A stretch of 64,000 nt of DNA from Pseudomonas denitrificans (nom. rej.). Its GTDB lineage: Bacteria > Pseudomonadota > Gammaproteobacteria > Pseudomonadales > Pseudomonadaceae. Position 1 is the first letter of the stretch. Every line of letters begins with the position of its first letter. Made by a program: the position numbers and the translations under genes. Positions 21,475 to 30,121 of the stretch are shown piece after piece. The notes under the pieces are model-generated. The model saw only the letters and a program-made list of their open reading frames with translations. It did not search any database and had not been told where the DNA came from. The stretch is taken from contig NZ_CP043626.1 in assembly GCF_008807415.1 (NCBI RefSeq), forward strand, positions 5,680,501 through 5,744,500, written 5' to 3'.

Positions 21475-22632
21475 ATGCAGCCTTTCAGCTTCGCCACCAC
21501 CGCGCAGATCCTCTGCGAAAGTGGCTCCGCCGCCCGCCTGGGTGAACTCTGCCGCGAGCGCGGCGCCCAGCGCGTGCTCATCGTCACCGACCCCGGCATC
21601 ACCCGCCTGAACATGCTCGACGGCGTGCTGCCAGGCTTCGCCGCAGCCGGCGTGGCAGTGGAAGTCTTCGACCAGGTGCTGGCCGACCCACCGGAAAGCA
21701 TCGTGCTGGAAGCCTCTGATCAGGCGCGCCGGATGGCCGCGCAGCTGGTGGTCGGCTTCGGCGGCGGCAGCTCGATGGACGTTGCCAAGCTGGTGGCGTT
21801 GCTGGCGCACCCGCTGGCGACACAAGGCCTGAAGGATGTCTTCGGCGTCGGCAACGCCCGTGGCCCGCGCCTGCCGCTGATCCAGGTGCCGACCACCGCC
21901 GGCACCGGCTCGGAAGTGACGCCGATCGCCATCGTCACCACCGGCGAGACCACCAAGATGGGCGTCGTCAGCCCCTACCTGCTGCCGGACCTGGCCGTGC
22001 TCGACGCCGACCTCACCCTCGGCCTGCCGTCAGCGGTCACCGCCGCCACCGGCATCGACGCCATGGTTCACGCCATCGAGGCGTACACCAGCAAGCTGAA
22101 GAAGAACCCGCTGTCCGACCTGCTGGCCCGCGAGGCCCTGCGCCTGCTGGCGCTGAACCTCGACGAAGCGGTGCACAACGGCCGCAACCGCGAGGCGCGC
22201 CAGGCCATGCTGCTGGGCGCGTGCCTGGCCGGGCAGGCCTTCGCCAACGCCCCGGTAGCCGCCGTGCACGCGCTGGCCTACCCGCTGGGCGGGCACTTCC
22301 ATATTCCGCACGGCCTGAGCAATGCGCTGGTCCTGCCCGAGGTGATCCGCTTCAATGCGCCCAACGCCGGCCCGCTCTATGCCGAGCTGGCGCCGCTGCT
22401 GCTGGGCGAGCGCCTGCGCAGCGATGCCGACCGCACCGAGCAGTTCATTGCCGAGCTGGCCGACCTCAGCCCGCGCAGCGGCCTGCCGTCGCGCCTGCGC
22501 GATGCCGGCGTGCCGGAGGACAGCCTGCCGCGCCTGGCCGCCGATGCGATGTTGCAGCAGCGCCTGCTGGTGAATAATCCCCGCGAAGTCAGCGAGAGCG
22601 ACGCGCTGGCCATCTACCGAGCCGCCTTCTGA
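21475..22632 (+). CDS. Iron-containing (type III) alcohol dehydrogenase
   Basis: A 385-residue cytosolic Fe-dependent alcohol dehydrogenase. It has the NAD-binding segment VVGFGGGSSMDVAKLVALL, the PTTAGTGSEVTPIAIV motif, and metal-ligand histidines in MVHAIEAYTS, HALAYPLGGHFHIPHGLSNA. ATG 21475 has a GGGGACC ribosome site. Seven bases separate its stop from the thioesterase gene, so the two form an operon. Substrate cannot be read from sequence; the pairing with an acyl-CoA thioesterase suggests oxidation or reduction of a short-chain alcohol or aldehyde. Confidence 0.9.
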   Translation: MQPFSFATTAQILCESGSAARLGELCRERGAQRVLIVTDPGITRLNMLDGVLPGFAAAGVAVEVFDQVLADPPESIVLEASDQARRMAAQLVVGFGGGSSMDVAKLVALLAHPLATQGLKDVFGVGNARGPRLPLIQVPTTAGTGSEVTPIAIVTTGETTKMGVVSPYLLPDLAVLDADLTLGLPSAVTAATGIDAMVHAIEAYTSKLKKNPLSDLLAREALRLLALNLDEAVHNGRNREARQAMLLGACLAGQAFANAPVAAVHALAYPLGGHFHIPHGLSNALVLPEVIRFNAPNAGPLYAELAPLLLGERLRSDADRTEQFIAELADLSPRSGLPSRLRDAGVPEDSLPRLAADAMLQQRLLVNNPREVSESDALAIYRAAF

Positions 22633-22639
22633 GAACCCG

Positions 22640-23074
22640 ATGAGCGAACAGCACCCCAGCCGCGCCGACTACGCGCACTTCCAGCCGATCACCACGCGCT
22701 GGCACGACAACGACATCTACGGCCACGTGAACAACGTGACCTACTACGGCTTCTTCGACACGGCGGTGAATACCTACCTGATCGAGCGCGGCGGCCTGGA
22801 TATCCACGACGGCGATGTGGTGGGCTTCGTGGTCAGTTCGAGCTGCGACTACTTCGCGCCGGTGGCCTTCCCCGAGCGCATCGAGGTCGGCCTGCGGGTC
22901 GGCAAGCTGGGCAACAGCTCGGTGCAGTACGAACTGGCGATCTTCCGCGAGGGCGATGAACTGGCCTGCGCGGCGGGCAAGTTCGTGCATGTGTTCGTGG
23001 ATCGGGCGAGCAACCGGCCGGTGTCGATTCCGACGCCGCTGCGCGAGGCGATGGAAGTGCTGGTTCGAGGCTGA
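22640..23074 (+). CDS. 4HBT-type acyl-CoA thioesterase
   Basis: A 144-residue hotdog-fold thioesterase. The active-site segment WHDNDIYGHVNNVTYYGFF holds the catalytic Asp near residue 25, as in 4-hydroxybenzoyl-CoA thioesterase and FadM/YbgC relatives. It is cytosolic, probably tetrameric by family. It begins seven bases after the iron alcohol dehydrogenase stop. The acyl-CoA substrate is unknown. Confidence 0.9.
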   Translation: MSEQHPSRADYAHFQPITTRWHDNDIYGHVNNVTYYGFFDTAVNTYLIERGGLDIHDGDVVGFVVSSSCDYFAPVAFPERIEVGLRVGKLGNSSVQYELAIFREGDELACAAGKFVHVFVDRASNRPVSIPTPLREAMEVLVRG

Positions 23075-23092
23075 CCTCAAGGGGCGGACGTC

Positions 23093-23458
23093 TCACCAGC
23101 CCATCGGATAATGCTCGATGCGGCAGGGCCGGTTGTTGCCGTCGCCCTTGCAGATGCCGTCCAGGTACTGGTAGCGCATCCACACCCGTTGCCCGGCCGC
23201 AGGCCAGTGCTGGCGAGGGATGCGGCTCTGCCAGTCGGCGCTTTCCGGTTCGAAGGCGATGACCTCGCCCGGGCTCGGGCACTGGGTGCCCGCCGAGCGC
23301 GGCTTGGCCGAAGCGACCCGGCCTTCCAGCCCGCGCACGGGCAGCTTGAGCGCTCCGGTGATTTCCACTTCCAGCTGGCAGACCTGCCAGTCCCCGGCGT
23401 ACGCGGGCTGCGCGGCGCAGAGCGTCAGCAGCAGTCCGGCGGCAGCAAGAGCTTTCAC
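23093..23458 (-). CDS. Secreted hypothetical protein with four cysteines
   Basis: A 121-residue precursor with signal peptide (LAAAGLLLTLCAAQPAYA). The mature protein starts GDWQVCQLEVEITGALK and has four cysteines (QVCQLE, GTQCPSP, DGICKGD, NRPCRIE) that can form two disulfides, and a C-terminal RYQYLDGICKGDGNNRPCR segment resembling other small Pseudomonas periplasmic proteins. ATG 23458 is preceded by AAGGAGTTACTCG. It is convergent with the thioesterase gene. No function is known to me. Confidence 0.8.
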   Translation of the reverse strand: MKALAAAGLLLTLCAAQPAYAGDWQVCQLEVEITGALKLPVRGLEGRVASAKPRSAGTQCPSPGEVIAFEPESADWQSRIPRQHWPAAGQRVWMRYQYLDGICKGDGNNRPCRIEHYPMGW

Positions 23459-23732
23459 GAGTAACTCCTTGTCGGCAGTGATCCCTCCCCGGCAAGCCTA
23501 TACCAGACTCGCGGGATGACACGGGGCTTGTCCCGGGCGGCGCGTCCGGCCTATGCTGGCGGCCGGTCGGCAGTTCACCCAGGCGTCGCCGCCTCCGTAT
23601 GGAGAGCGCTAAACCTGCCGCGCGGTTCCCCGCATGTTTGACGATCCGACACACTTTCCCCAGTGCCGCATCGGAATGGCGACCCCCGATAACCTCCCGC
23701 GCGAGGTCTTGGCACGCAACGAGGATTGCACT

Positions 23733-24272
23733 GTGTCCAGGCAACGCTTGCCCTATCACGCCCCCGACATCTCCGCGCTGGCGAAATCGCTGGCGCGCCA
23801 GCTCGACGAATCGCCCGAGCGCCCCGGTCATGTCGAACTGCTCAACCTGCTCGCCCGCGCGGTGGGCTTCCGCAACTACCAGGCGCTGCGCGCCAGTCAT
23901 CAGGCGCAGACGCGACTGGCCCGCGAAGCCGAGCTTGAAGCCGTGGTGGATTTTCGCCGCGTCGAGCAATGGCGGCGCTACTTCGATGACGCCGGCTGCC
24001 TGCAGCGCTGGCCGAAGAAGCACAGCCACCGCGAGGCGTGCCTCTGGGTGCTGTGGTCGCGACTGCCGGCACGGCAGCGCTGGAGCGAGAAGGAGCTCAA
24101 CGAACGGCTGCGCGCCCAGGAATGTCTGGGCGACCACCTGCTGCTGCGAAGGGCGCTGGTGGACGGCGGTTGGCTCACGCGTACCCCGGATGGTGGTGAG
24201 TACCGGCGCGTCGAGCGACGTCCGCCGGCCGAGCTGGGCGCGCTGTTGTCCTGTTTGCCAGCCTGCGCCTGA
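23733..24272 (+). CDS. DUF2087 domain protein
   Basis: A 179-residue protein with start GTG 23733, 9 bases after a GAGG ribosome site; an upstream ATG at 23634 has no such site. The N-terminal half (DISALAKSLARQL, HVELLNLLARAVGFRNYQALR) resembles a helical module found with glyoxalase- or toxin-related proteins. The C-terminal half is DUF2087 (RWPKKHSHREACLWVLWSRL, ELNERLRAQECLGDHLLLRR, LVDGGWLTRTPDGGEYRR), a winged-helix-like domain sometimes fused to transcriptional regulators. It may act as a DNA-binding regulator, but this is inference. Confidence 0.78.
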   Translation: MSRQRLPYHAPDISALAKSLARQLDESPERPGHVELLNLLARAVGFRNYQALRASHQAQTRLAREAELEAVVDFRRVEQWRRYFDDAGCLQRWPKKHSHREACLWVLWSRLPARQRWSEKELNERLRAQECLGDHLLLRRALVDGGWLTRTPDGGEYRRVERRPPAELGALLSCLPACA

Positions 24273-24289
24273 AGCTGAAGGCCTGAACG

Positions 24290-24317
24290 AAAAAGCCCGC
24301 CAATAGGCGGGCTTTTT
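24290..24317. terminator. Bidirectional intrinsic terminator
   Basis: AAAAAGCCCGCC-AATA-GGCGGGCTTTTT is symmetrical with A- and T-runs. It serves the DUF2087 gene and the convergent glycine-zipper gene. Confidence 0.9.
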
Positions 24318-24331
24318 CACAAGGGCATCCG

Positions 24332-24769
24332 TCAGTCGTCGTGATGCTTGTGTTTGTGCTTGTAGTGGCCTTTGCCCTTGTGATGGCTCTTGCTGCCACT
24401 GTGGTGGTCATCGTCGTTATCGTCGGCCAGGTGGTTGCCCAGTGCGCCGCCGGCTGCACCACCCAGGCCCGCGCCGATGGCGCCGCCGGTGGAGCCACCG
24501 ACCTTGTTGCCGATGACCGAGCCGCCGGCTGCGCCCAGGCCGCCGCCGATGGCCGCCTCGGTCTTGTTGCCGTTCTTCGCGCCCATCGCGCCGCCAGCCG
24601 CACCGCCTACGCCAGCACCGATGGCCGCACCGGTGGAGCCGCCCAGGGCGCCGCCGACCACGTTGCCGAGGGCGCCACCGATACCGCCGCCAATGGCGGT
24701 CTTGGTGTCATCGGCCACGGCGTGGCTGGCCAGCAGGGCCAGTGCCAGAACAGAAAGAGTCTTACGCAT
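24332..24769 (-). CDS. Glycine-zipper outer-membrane-type protein, His/Lys-rich tail
   Basis: A 145-residue precursor with signal peptide (VLALALLASHAVA), then a long glycine-zipper region (GGGIGGALGNVVGGALGG and similar repeats, residues about 25-120) predicted to form tightly packed membrane-associated helices. An acidic and then basic tail follows (DDNDDDHHSG, HYKHKHKHHDD) that could bind metal. ATG 24769 gives the signal peptide. The upstream gene is a close paralogue. Stress or envelope-associated functions are typical of glycine-zipper families, but the role here is unknown. Confidence 0.83.
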   Translation of the reverse strand: MRKTLSVLALALLASHAVADDTKTAIGGGIGGALGNVVGGALGGSTGAAIGAGVGGAAGGAMGAKNGNKTEAAIGGGLGAAGGSVIGNKVGGSTGGAIGAGLGGAAGGALGNHLADDNDDDHHSGSKSHHKGKGHYKHKHKHHDD

Positions 24770-24814
24770 GTTGCGAACCTGAAAGTAGGAATTATCGGGA
24801 GAATTGTCCCGCAC

Positions 24815-24845
24815 ACAAAACAGCCGGGCAATCAGGCCCGGCTGT
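24815..24845 (-). terminator. Terminator between the two glycine-zipper genes
   Basis: On the minus strand CAGCCGGGC-CTGATT-GCCCGGCTGTTTTG forms a stem followed by TTTT, immediately after the upstream paralogue. Confidence 0.75.
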
Positions 24846-24890
24846 CAGTCGTCGTTTCCGTGGACTGATCGCGGTTAGAGCTACCGCGGG

Positions 24891-25394
24891 TCAATCCCAG
24901 TCGCGACGGTGGTGCTTGTGCTTGTACCAGCCACGATGGCGACCGTTGTCGTGCCAGCGGCGATCATAGTGGCGATGGTCGTCGTAACGGGCACGACGGT
25001 AGCCGTGACGGTAATCGTCATCATCGTCGTCGCGGTTGTTGTCGGCGTAGTGGTTGCCCAGTGCGCCGCCGGCGCCGCCACCCAGGGCCGCGCCGATCAG
25101 GCCGCCGGTGGTACCACCCATCTTGTTGCCGATCACCTGGCCGCCGGCAGCGCCCAGGCCGCCACCGATAGCGGCTTCTGTCTTGTTGCCGTGGCGGGCA
25201 CCGACCGCGCCACCGGCCGCACCGCCCAGACCACTACCAATGGCGGCGCCGGTGCTGCCACCGACCGACTGGCCGATGACCGAACCCAATACCCCGCCCA
25301 GGGCGCCACCGACGCCGGCACGGGTGTCGCCGTCCGCGTAGGCGGTGCCACCGACCAGCGCAAGAGACAACAGGAGCATCGAGGAGTACTTCAT
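24891..25394 (-). CDS. Glycine-zipper outer-membrane-type protein, paralogue with Asp/Arg/His tail
   Basis: A 167-residue precursor with signal peptide (MLLLSLALVGGTAYA) and a glycine-zipper core nearly parallel to the downstream gene (GNKTEAAIGGGLGAAGG is shared word for word). The C-terminal tail diverges: DNNRDDDDDDYRHG then Arg/His/Tyr-rich to HKHHRRDWD. ATG 25394 lies in the middle of the signal-peptide frame; the longer upstream frame is AT-rich leader and not coding. The pair looks like a tandem duplication with diverged tails. Confidence 0.83.
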   Translation of the reverse strand: MKYSSMLLLSLALVGGTAYADGDTRAGVGGALGGVLGSVIGQSVGGSTGAAIGSGLGGAAGGAVGARHGNKTEAAIGGGLGAAGGQVIGNKMGGTTGGLIGAALGGGAGGALGNHYADNNRDDDDDDYRHGYRRARYDDHRHYDRRWHDNGRHRGWYKHKHHRRDWD

Positions 25395-25484
25395 AGAGAG
25401 GATCTCTCTGTGGGGATGTTGGAAGCGATCCTCGGGTCGTGCGAAGGCTCTGACAAGGGGGTTCCGACGAGTAACACGACTTTC

Positions 25485-25507
25485 ATCAAATATTGCAAGT
25501 ATTTGAT
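25485..25507. promoter_or_regulatory. Operator-like inverted repeat upstream of glycine-zipper genes
   Basis: ATCAAATA-N7-TATTTGAT is a perfect 8-bp inverted repeat in an unusually AT-rich stretch about 90 bases upstream of the glycine-zipper gene. It may be a regulator site or part of a promoter. Confidence 0.45.
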
Positions 25508-25561
25508 TTATGGTCAGAACTTTTTCGATTTCGGGCGGTCTGAGTGTTATTCCAGGGTTCC

Positions 25562-25587
25562 ATTTGTGAGGTGTTTTTCTCACAAAT
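25562..25587. promoter_or_regulatory. Inverted repeat ATTTGTGAG-N8-CTCACAAAT
   Basis: A perfect 9-bp inverted repeat lies in the 397-base gene-free gap 25395-25791, which is AT-rich at its left and holds a REP-like repeat at its right. It could be an operator or a weak hairpin. Confidence 0.4.
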
Positions 25588-25717
25588 TGCCATTGAAATG
25601 ATGGCTTTTCACGGGAAATGCCCTGGCCCTTCCGAGTTTACCTTTCATCCCTTTCTGATGTGACGCAAATCCAGCGGATTTTTCGCAGGATGGCCTTCTG
25701 CTGCGCGCACGAAGTCC

Positions 25718-25771
25718 CCTTGTAGGGGCGGGCCATGCCCGCGATCGCGCCCATGGGGCGCTCCTGCAAGG
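25718..25771. repeat. REP-like palindromic repeat
   Basis: CCCTTGTAGGGGCGGGCCATGCCCGCGATCGCG-type unit ending CTCCTGCAAGG, related to the repeat at 12871-12920. Confidence 0.65.
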
Positions 25772-25791
25772 AGTATCGAAGCGTCAGGTCG

Positions 25792-28113
25792 TCAAACGAT
25801 CCGCAGGCTCGGCCGCGCCTTCTCGAAGCGGATGGCGACGAACTTCGAGGTCGGCGTGTGGCTGCCCACGCCGTGGCTGTCCAGCGGCACCAGCGGATTG
25901 GTTTCCGGGTAATAGGCCGCGGCCTGGCCGGCGGGGATGTCGTAGGCCAGGAGGGTGAAACCGCTGACGCGGCGATCCACGCCATCGGACCAGAGCGACA
26001 CCATGTCTACCTTCTCGCCGGGCTCGAAGCCCAGGCGGCGGATGTCGGCCTCGTTGGCGAACACCACCTCGCGATGACCGCGCACGCCGCGATAGCGGTC
26101 GTCCAGGCCATAGATGGTGGTGTTGTACTGGTCGTGGGAACGCAGCGTCTGCAGGATCAGGTGCGGCTCCTGGCCGGTTTCGCGGATCTTCGCGTGGACC
26201 AGGTCGGCCGGCAGCGGATGGTGGTGGAAGTTGGCCTTGCCGCTGGCGGTGTTCCAGCGCCGCGAACCGGCCGAGTTGCCCAGGTGGAAGCCGCCGGGAT
26301 TGGCCACGCGGCGATTGAAGTCGCTGAAGCCGGGAATGGTATCGGCGATCAGGTCGCGGATGCGGTCGTAGTTGGCGATCATCGCGTCCCAGTCCACCGG
26401 GTGGTTGCCCAGGGTGGCCTTGGCGATGCCGGCGATGATGGCGGGCTCGGAACGCATCTGCTTCGACGACGGCTCCAGCTGGCCAAAGGACGCGTGGATC
26501 ATGCTGAAGGAATCTTCCACGGTCACCGCCTGCGGGCCGTCGGCCTGACGGTCGATGTCGGTGCGGCCCAGGCACGGCAGGATCAGCGCGTCGCCGCCCA
26601 CGGTGAGGTGGCTGCGGTTGAGCTTGGTGCTGATCTGCACGGTCAGCGCGCAGCTCTGCAGGGCGCTGTGGGTGCGCGGGCTGTCCGGGGTCGCCTGGGC
26701 GAAGTTGCCGCCCAGGCCGATGAACACCTTCGACTGTCCATCGAGCATGGCGTTGATCGCCTCGACGGTGTTGTGGCCGTTCTCGCGCGGCACCTTGAAC
26801 TGGAAGCGGCGCTCGATGGCGTCGAGCAACGCGGCCGGCGGGCGGTCGTTGATGCCCATGGTGCGGTCGCCCTGCACGTTGCTGTGGCCGCGCACCGGGC
26901 ACAGGCCGGCGCCGGGGCGGCCGACGTTGCCGCGCAGCAGTTGCAGGCTGACCAGTTCCTGGATGGTCGGCACCGAGTGGTGGTGCTGGGTGATGCCCAT
27001 GGCCCAGCAGACGATCACGCGTTCGGCGCGGCGGTACATGATCGCGGCCTGCTCGATCTCCTCGAGGCTCAGGCCCGACTGCTGGACGATGTGATCCCAG
27101 CTGGTGTCGTCCACGGCGGCTAGGTAGGCGTCGACGCCCTGGGTGTGCTCGGCGATGAATTCATGGTCGAACACCGCCGGCTCGCCCTTGGCCTGGGCTT
27201 CTCGTTCCCATTGCAGGAGGAACTTGGCCATGCCGCGCACGGCGGCCATGTCGCCGCCCAGGGCCGGGCGGAAGAACGCGGTGTTCAGCGGCTCGGAGCC
27301 GTTGGTGAGCATTTCCAGCGCGTGTTGCGGGTGCTGGAAGCGTTCCAGCCCGCGCTCCTTCAGCGGGTTGAAGGCGACCACTTGGGCGCCGCGTTTTACC
27401 GCCTCGCGCAGCGGTTCGAGCATGCGCGGGTGGTTGGTGCCGGGGTTCTGGCCGAAGACGAAGATCGCGTCGGCATGCTCGAAGTCGTCGAAGGTCACGC
27501 TGCCCTTGCCGACACCGACGCTCTGGCCCAGGGCGACGCCGCTGGCCTCGTGGCACATGTTCGAGCAGTCGGGGAAGTTGTTGGTGCCGAAAGCGCGGAC
27601 GAACAGCTGATAAAGGTACGCGGCCTCGTTGCTCGCCCGGCCAGAGGTGTAGAACTCGGCCTGGTCAGGGCTTTCCAGCGCATTCAGGTGCCTGGCGATC
27701 AGGGCGAAGGCATCGTCCCAGGCGATCGGCTGGTAGCGGTCGGTGGCCGGGTCGTAGCGCATCGGGTCGGTCAGGCGGCCCTGGTACTCGAGCCAGTAGT
27801 CGCTCTGCTCGCGCAGCGAGCTGACGCTGTGGCGGGCGAAGAAGGCCGGGTCGACGCGGCGCTTGGTGGCTTCCCAGTTCACCGCCTTGGCGCCGTTCTC
27901 GCAGAATTTCACCCGGCCGTCTTCCGGCGAGTCGCCCCAGGCGCAACCGGGGCAGTCGAAGCCGCCGTTCTGGTTGGTCTTGAGCAGCGCACGCAGGTTC
28001 TTGAACGGCTGCTTGCTGTCCAGCCAGAAGCGCGTGACGCTGATGAGCGCGCCCCAGCCGGCGGCTGCGCCCTTGTAGGGTTGGTAGCGGGGATTCTCTT
28101 GCTGCAGGCTCAT
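25792..28113 (-). CDS. FdhF/YdeP-family molybdopterin oxidoreductase
   Basis: A 773-residue molybdenum enzyme of the formate-dehydrogenase-like YdeP family. The N-terminal cysteine cluster CPGCAWGDSPEDGRVKFC (Cys54, Cys57, Cys71) resembles an Fe-S site, and the molybdopterin domains follow (GRASNEAAYLYQLFVRAFG, NMCHEASGVALGQSVGVGKG, VCWAMGITQHHHS, PCLGRTDIDRQ). Formate may not be the substrate; in E. coli YdeP is linked to acid resistance. No other redox subunit is adjacent. The upstream gene is fdhD, 29 bases away, and the two are probably co-transcribed. Confidence 0.9.
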   Translation of the reverse strand: MSLQQENPRYQPYKGAAAGWGALISVTRFWLDSKQPFKNLRALLKTNQNGGFDCPGCAWGDSPEDGRVKFCENGAKAVNWEATKRRVDPAFFARHSVSSLREQSDYWLEYQGRLTDPMRYDPATDRYQPIAWDDAFALIARHLNALESPDQAEFYTSGRASNEAAYLYQLFVRAFGTNNFPDCSNMCHEASGVALGQSVGVGKGSVTFDDFEHADAIFVFGQNPGTNHPRMLEPLREAVKRGAQVVAFNPLKERGLERFQHPQHALEMLTNGSEPLNTAFFRPALGGDMAAVRGMAKFLLQWEREAQAKGEPAVFDHEFIAEHTQGVDAYLAAVDDTSWDHIVQQSGLSLEEIEQAAIMYRRAERVIVCWAMGITQHHHSVPTIQELVSLQLLRGNVGRPGAGLCPVRGHSNVQGDRTMGINDRPPAALLDAIERRFQFKVPRENGHNTVEAINAMLDGQSKVFIGLGGNFAQATPDSPRTHSALQSCALTVQISTKLNRSHLTVGGDALILPCLGRTDIDRQADGPQAVTVEDSFSMIHASFGQLEPSSKQMRSEPAIIAGIAKATLGNHPVDWDAMIANYDRIRDLIADTIPGFSDFNRRVANPGGFHLGNSAGSRRWNTASGKANFHHHPLPADLVHAKIRETGQEPHLILQTLRSHDQYNTTIYGLDDRYRGVRGHREVVFANEADIRRLGFEPGEKVDMVSLWSDGVDRRVSGFTLLAYDIPAGQAAAYYPETNPLVPLDSHGVGSHTPTSKFVAIRFEKARPSLRIV

Positions 28114-28142
28114 GGGGTCTCTTTATCTTCGAATGCGGGCGT

Positions 28143-28979
28143 TCAGGCGGCTGGCGGAGCCGGGCTGTAGATGCGCGGCGCGCTGCGGTGCGGCAGGTGG
28201 ATCAGGTTCAGGTTGTGCTCGCGGGCCCACTGCACGGTAAGTGCGGTCGGTGCGGAGAGGCTGACCAGGGTCGACAACCCGGCTCTCACGGCCTTGTGGA
28301 TAAGTTCCAGGCTGCAGCGGCTGGTGACCACGGCGAAACCGCCGGCCAGGTCCAGGCGCTGGCGCTTGAGCGCGCCGATCAGCTTGTCGAGGGCGTTGTG
28401 GCGGCCGATGTCCTCGCGGCACAGGCGAATCTCGCCGGCGGCATCGACGAACAGTGCGGCATGCAGGGCGCCGCTGCGGCGGCCGATCTCCTGGACGGCG
28501 TTGACCCGCTCACGCAGGTGCTCGAAGTGCGCGGCGGGTGGCAGCGGCGCCGAGGGCAGCACCGGCAGGCCAGGCAGCGCCTGGTCCAGCGCCTCGACGC
28601 CGCACAGGCCGCAGCCGGTATTGCCGGCCAGTTGCCGGCGCTGGTCCTTGAGGGCCCAGAAGGCGCGGTTGCTGACTTGCAGCTCGGCCGCGATGGCGTC
28701 GCCATGGGGCGTCAGGCGCACGTCATAGATATCGTCGATGGAGTCGATGAGGCCGGCGCCGAGGCTGAAACCGTAGGCGAAGTCTTCCAGGTCGTTCGGC
28801 GAGACCATCATGACGGCCTGGCTGAGCCCGTTGTAGGCAATCGCCAGGGCGACTTCCCCGGCCAGCACGGCGCGACCGGTGTCGCCCTCCGGGGTGAGTT
28901 CGGCATAGCTGTAGCCGTCGGCAGGCACGACGGCATCCCGGACCGCGGCGCTGGCCGGGCGGGTGATCAGGCAAGGCAT
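28143..28979 (-). CDS. fdhD: FdhD sulfurtransferase for molybdenum cofactor
   Basis: FdhD delivers sulfur from cysteine desulfurase to the molybdenum cofactor of formate-dehydrogenase-type enzymes. The 278-residue protein carries the catalytic CxxC pair, Cys123 and Cys126, in TGCGLCGVEALDQ. Family motifs FAYGFSLGAGLIDS and CREDIGRHNALDKLIGAL are also present. ATG 28979 is the first in frame. It precedes the YdeP-type enzyme gene, its likely client. Confidence 0.95.
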   Translation of the reverse strand: MPCLITRPASAAVRDAVVPADGYSYAELTPEGDTGRAVLAGEVALAIAYNGLSQAVMMVSPNDLEDFAYGFSLGAGLIDSIDDIYDVRLTPHGDAIAAELQVSNRAFWALKDQRRQLAGNTGCGLCGVEALDQALPGLPVLPSAPLPPAAHFEHLRERVNAVQEIGRRSGALHAALFVDAAGEIRLCREDIGRHNALDKLIGALKRQRLDLAGGFAVVTSRCSLELIHKAVRAGLSTLVSLSAPTALTVQWAREHNLNLIHLPHRSAPRIYSPAPPAA

Positions 28980-29072
28980 GGGCTGAGCCCTGTGGTTCTA
29001 GTAATGCGACCAGCCTATGCCTATGCCGGGGCAGCGTCTAATGGCTGCTGTCGATGTAGTGATAGATGGCGT

Positions 29073-29972
29073 TTATCGGTCGCTTTCGGAACCGCCCAGC
29101 AGAGCCGCGGCTTCGCGGAAGCAGGCTTCGGCCAGCGCCGAGCGCGGCTCGCTGCGGCGCAGGATCAGGCCCAGCGGCGACAGCGTGCGCGCGTCCTCTA
29201 TCGGGGTGAGGACGAAGTGCTCGCCCTGGGTATCCAGCCCGCTGCCCAACGGCATGATCGCGCAACACAGCCCGCGCTCCACGGCCTGCACCAATTGGTG
29301 CACGGCGTCGGTCTCCAGGCGTGCCTGGGGGGTCAGGCCGCGGCTGCGGAAGCCGTGGTCAATGGACTGGCGGAAGTGCATGCCGGCCGAAAGCAGGCCC
29401 AGCGGCAGCTCCGCCAGGGCATCCCAGCTCAGGGTCGGGCTGTCGATCTGGAAGTACCGGCGGTCGTGCAGCAAACCCATGCGAGTGGCGGCCAGTTCGA
29501 GGCTTTCGAAGTGTTCGCGGTCGAGGCGATCCAGGTACGACAGGCCGAGGTCCAGCTGGTTGCGGCCGAGGCCTTCGAGGATATTTTCCGAGCTCAGGGC
29601 GAACAGCTGGAAGCGCAGTTCCGGGTGGCGCTGGGCGAACAGCTCGATCAGCCGCATGGGGTCGAACCCCGCCAATGGCACCAGGCCCAGGCGCAGGGTG
29701 CCGACCAGTTGGCCCCGGCACGCGGCCGCTTCGGCGTAGAGCCCGTCGTGGGCCGCCAGCAGGCTGCGGGCCCAGGCCAGTACGCGTTCGCCGGCCTCGG
29801 TGAAACCCTCGAAGCGCTGCCCACGGCGCACCAGTTCCAGGCCCAGCTCTTCCTCCAGGCTGCGCACGCGCATGGACAGGGTCGGCTGGGTGACATGGCA
29901 GCGCGCCGCCGCCTGGCCGAAGTGCCGGGTCTCATCCAGGGCGCAGAGGAATTTCAGCTGCTTGATGTCCAT
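29073..29972 (-). CDS. LysR-family transcriptional regulator
   Basis: A 299-residue regulator. The N-terminal winged helix-turn-helix starts MDIKQLKFLCALDETRHFGQ and the recognition region contains CHVTQPTLSMRVRSLEEELG. The remainder is a substrate-binding effector domain. LysR proteins resembling this one (OxyR/CynR-like N-terminus) activate neighbouring genes. It lies 93 bases upstream of fdhD on the same strand, so it may regulate or co-transcribe with fdhD and the oxidoreductase. Its effector is unknown. Confidence 0.9.
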   Translation of the reverse strand: MDIKQLKFLCALDETRHFGQAAARCHVTQPTLSMRVRSLEEELGLELVRRGQRFEGFTEAGERVLAWARSLLAAHDGLYAEAAACRGQLVGTLRLGLVPLAGFDPMRLIELFAQRHPELRFQLFALSSENILEGLGRNQLDLGLSYLDRLDREHFESLELAATRMGLLHDRRYFQIDSPTLSWDALAELPLGLLSAGMHFRQSIDHGFRSRGLTPQARLETDAVHQLVQAVERGLCCAIMPLGSGLDTQGEHFVLTPIEDARTLSPLGLILRRSEPRSALAEACFREAAALLGGSESDR

Positions 29973-30121
29973 CGGCGGGAAGGCTCCGGGGGCGTTCTGT
30001 CGGGTCGGGGATGGATTAGGACTTTTCCGTCAGGCGCTGCGGAAGTCGCCGTCTAGACTCCAGGGGCGCGCGGTCTGCCCAATGCCGGCCGCCTGTCACT
30101 GTAACCGTAGGGAGGTTGGAA

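Noticed and set aside
25562..25587. A CRP/Vfr site.
   Set aside because: TGTGA and TCACA half-sites are present, but the spacing is 10 bases and not 6.
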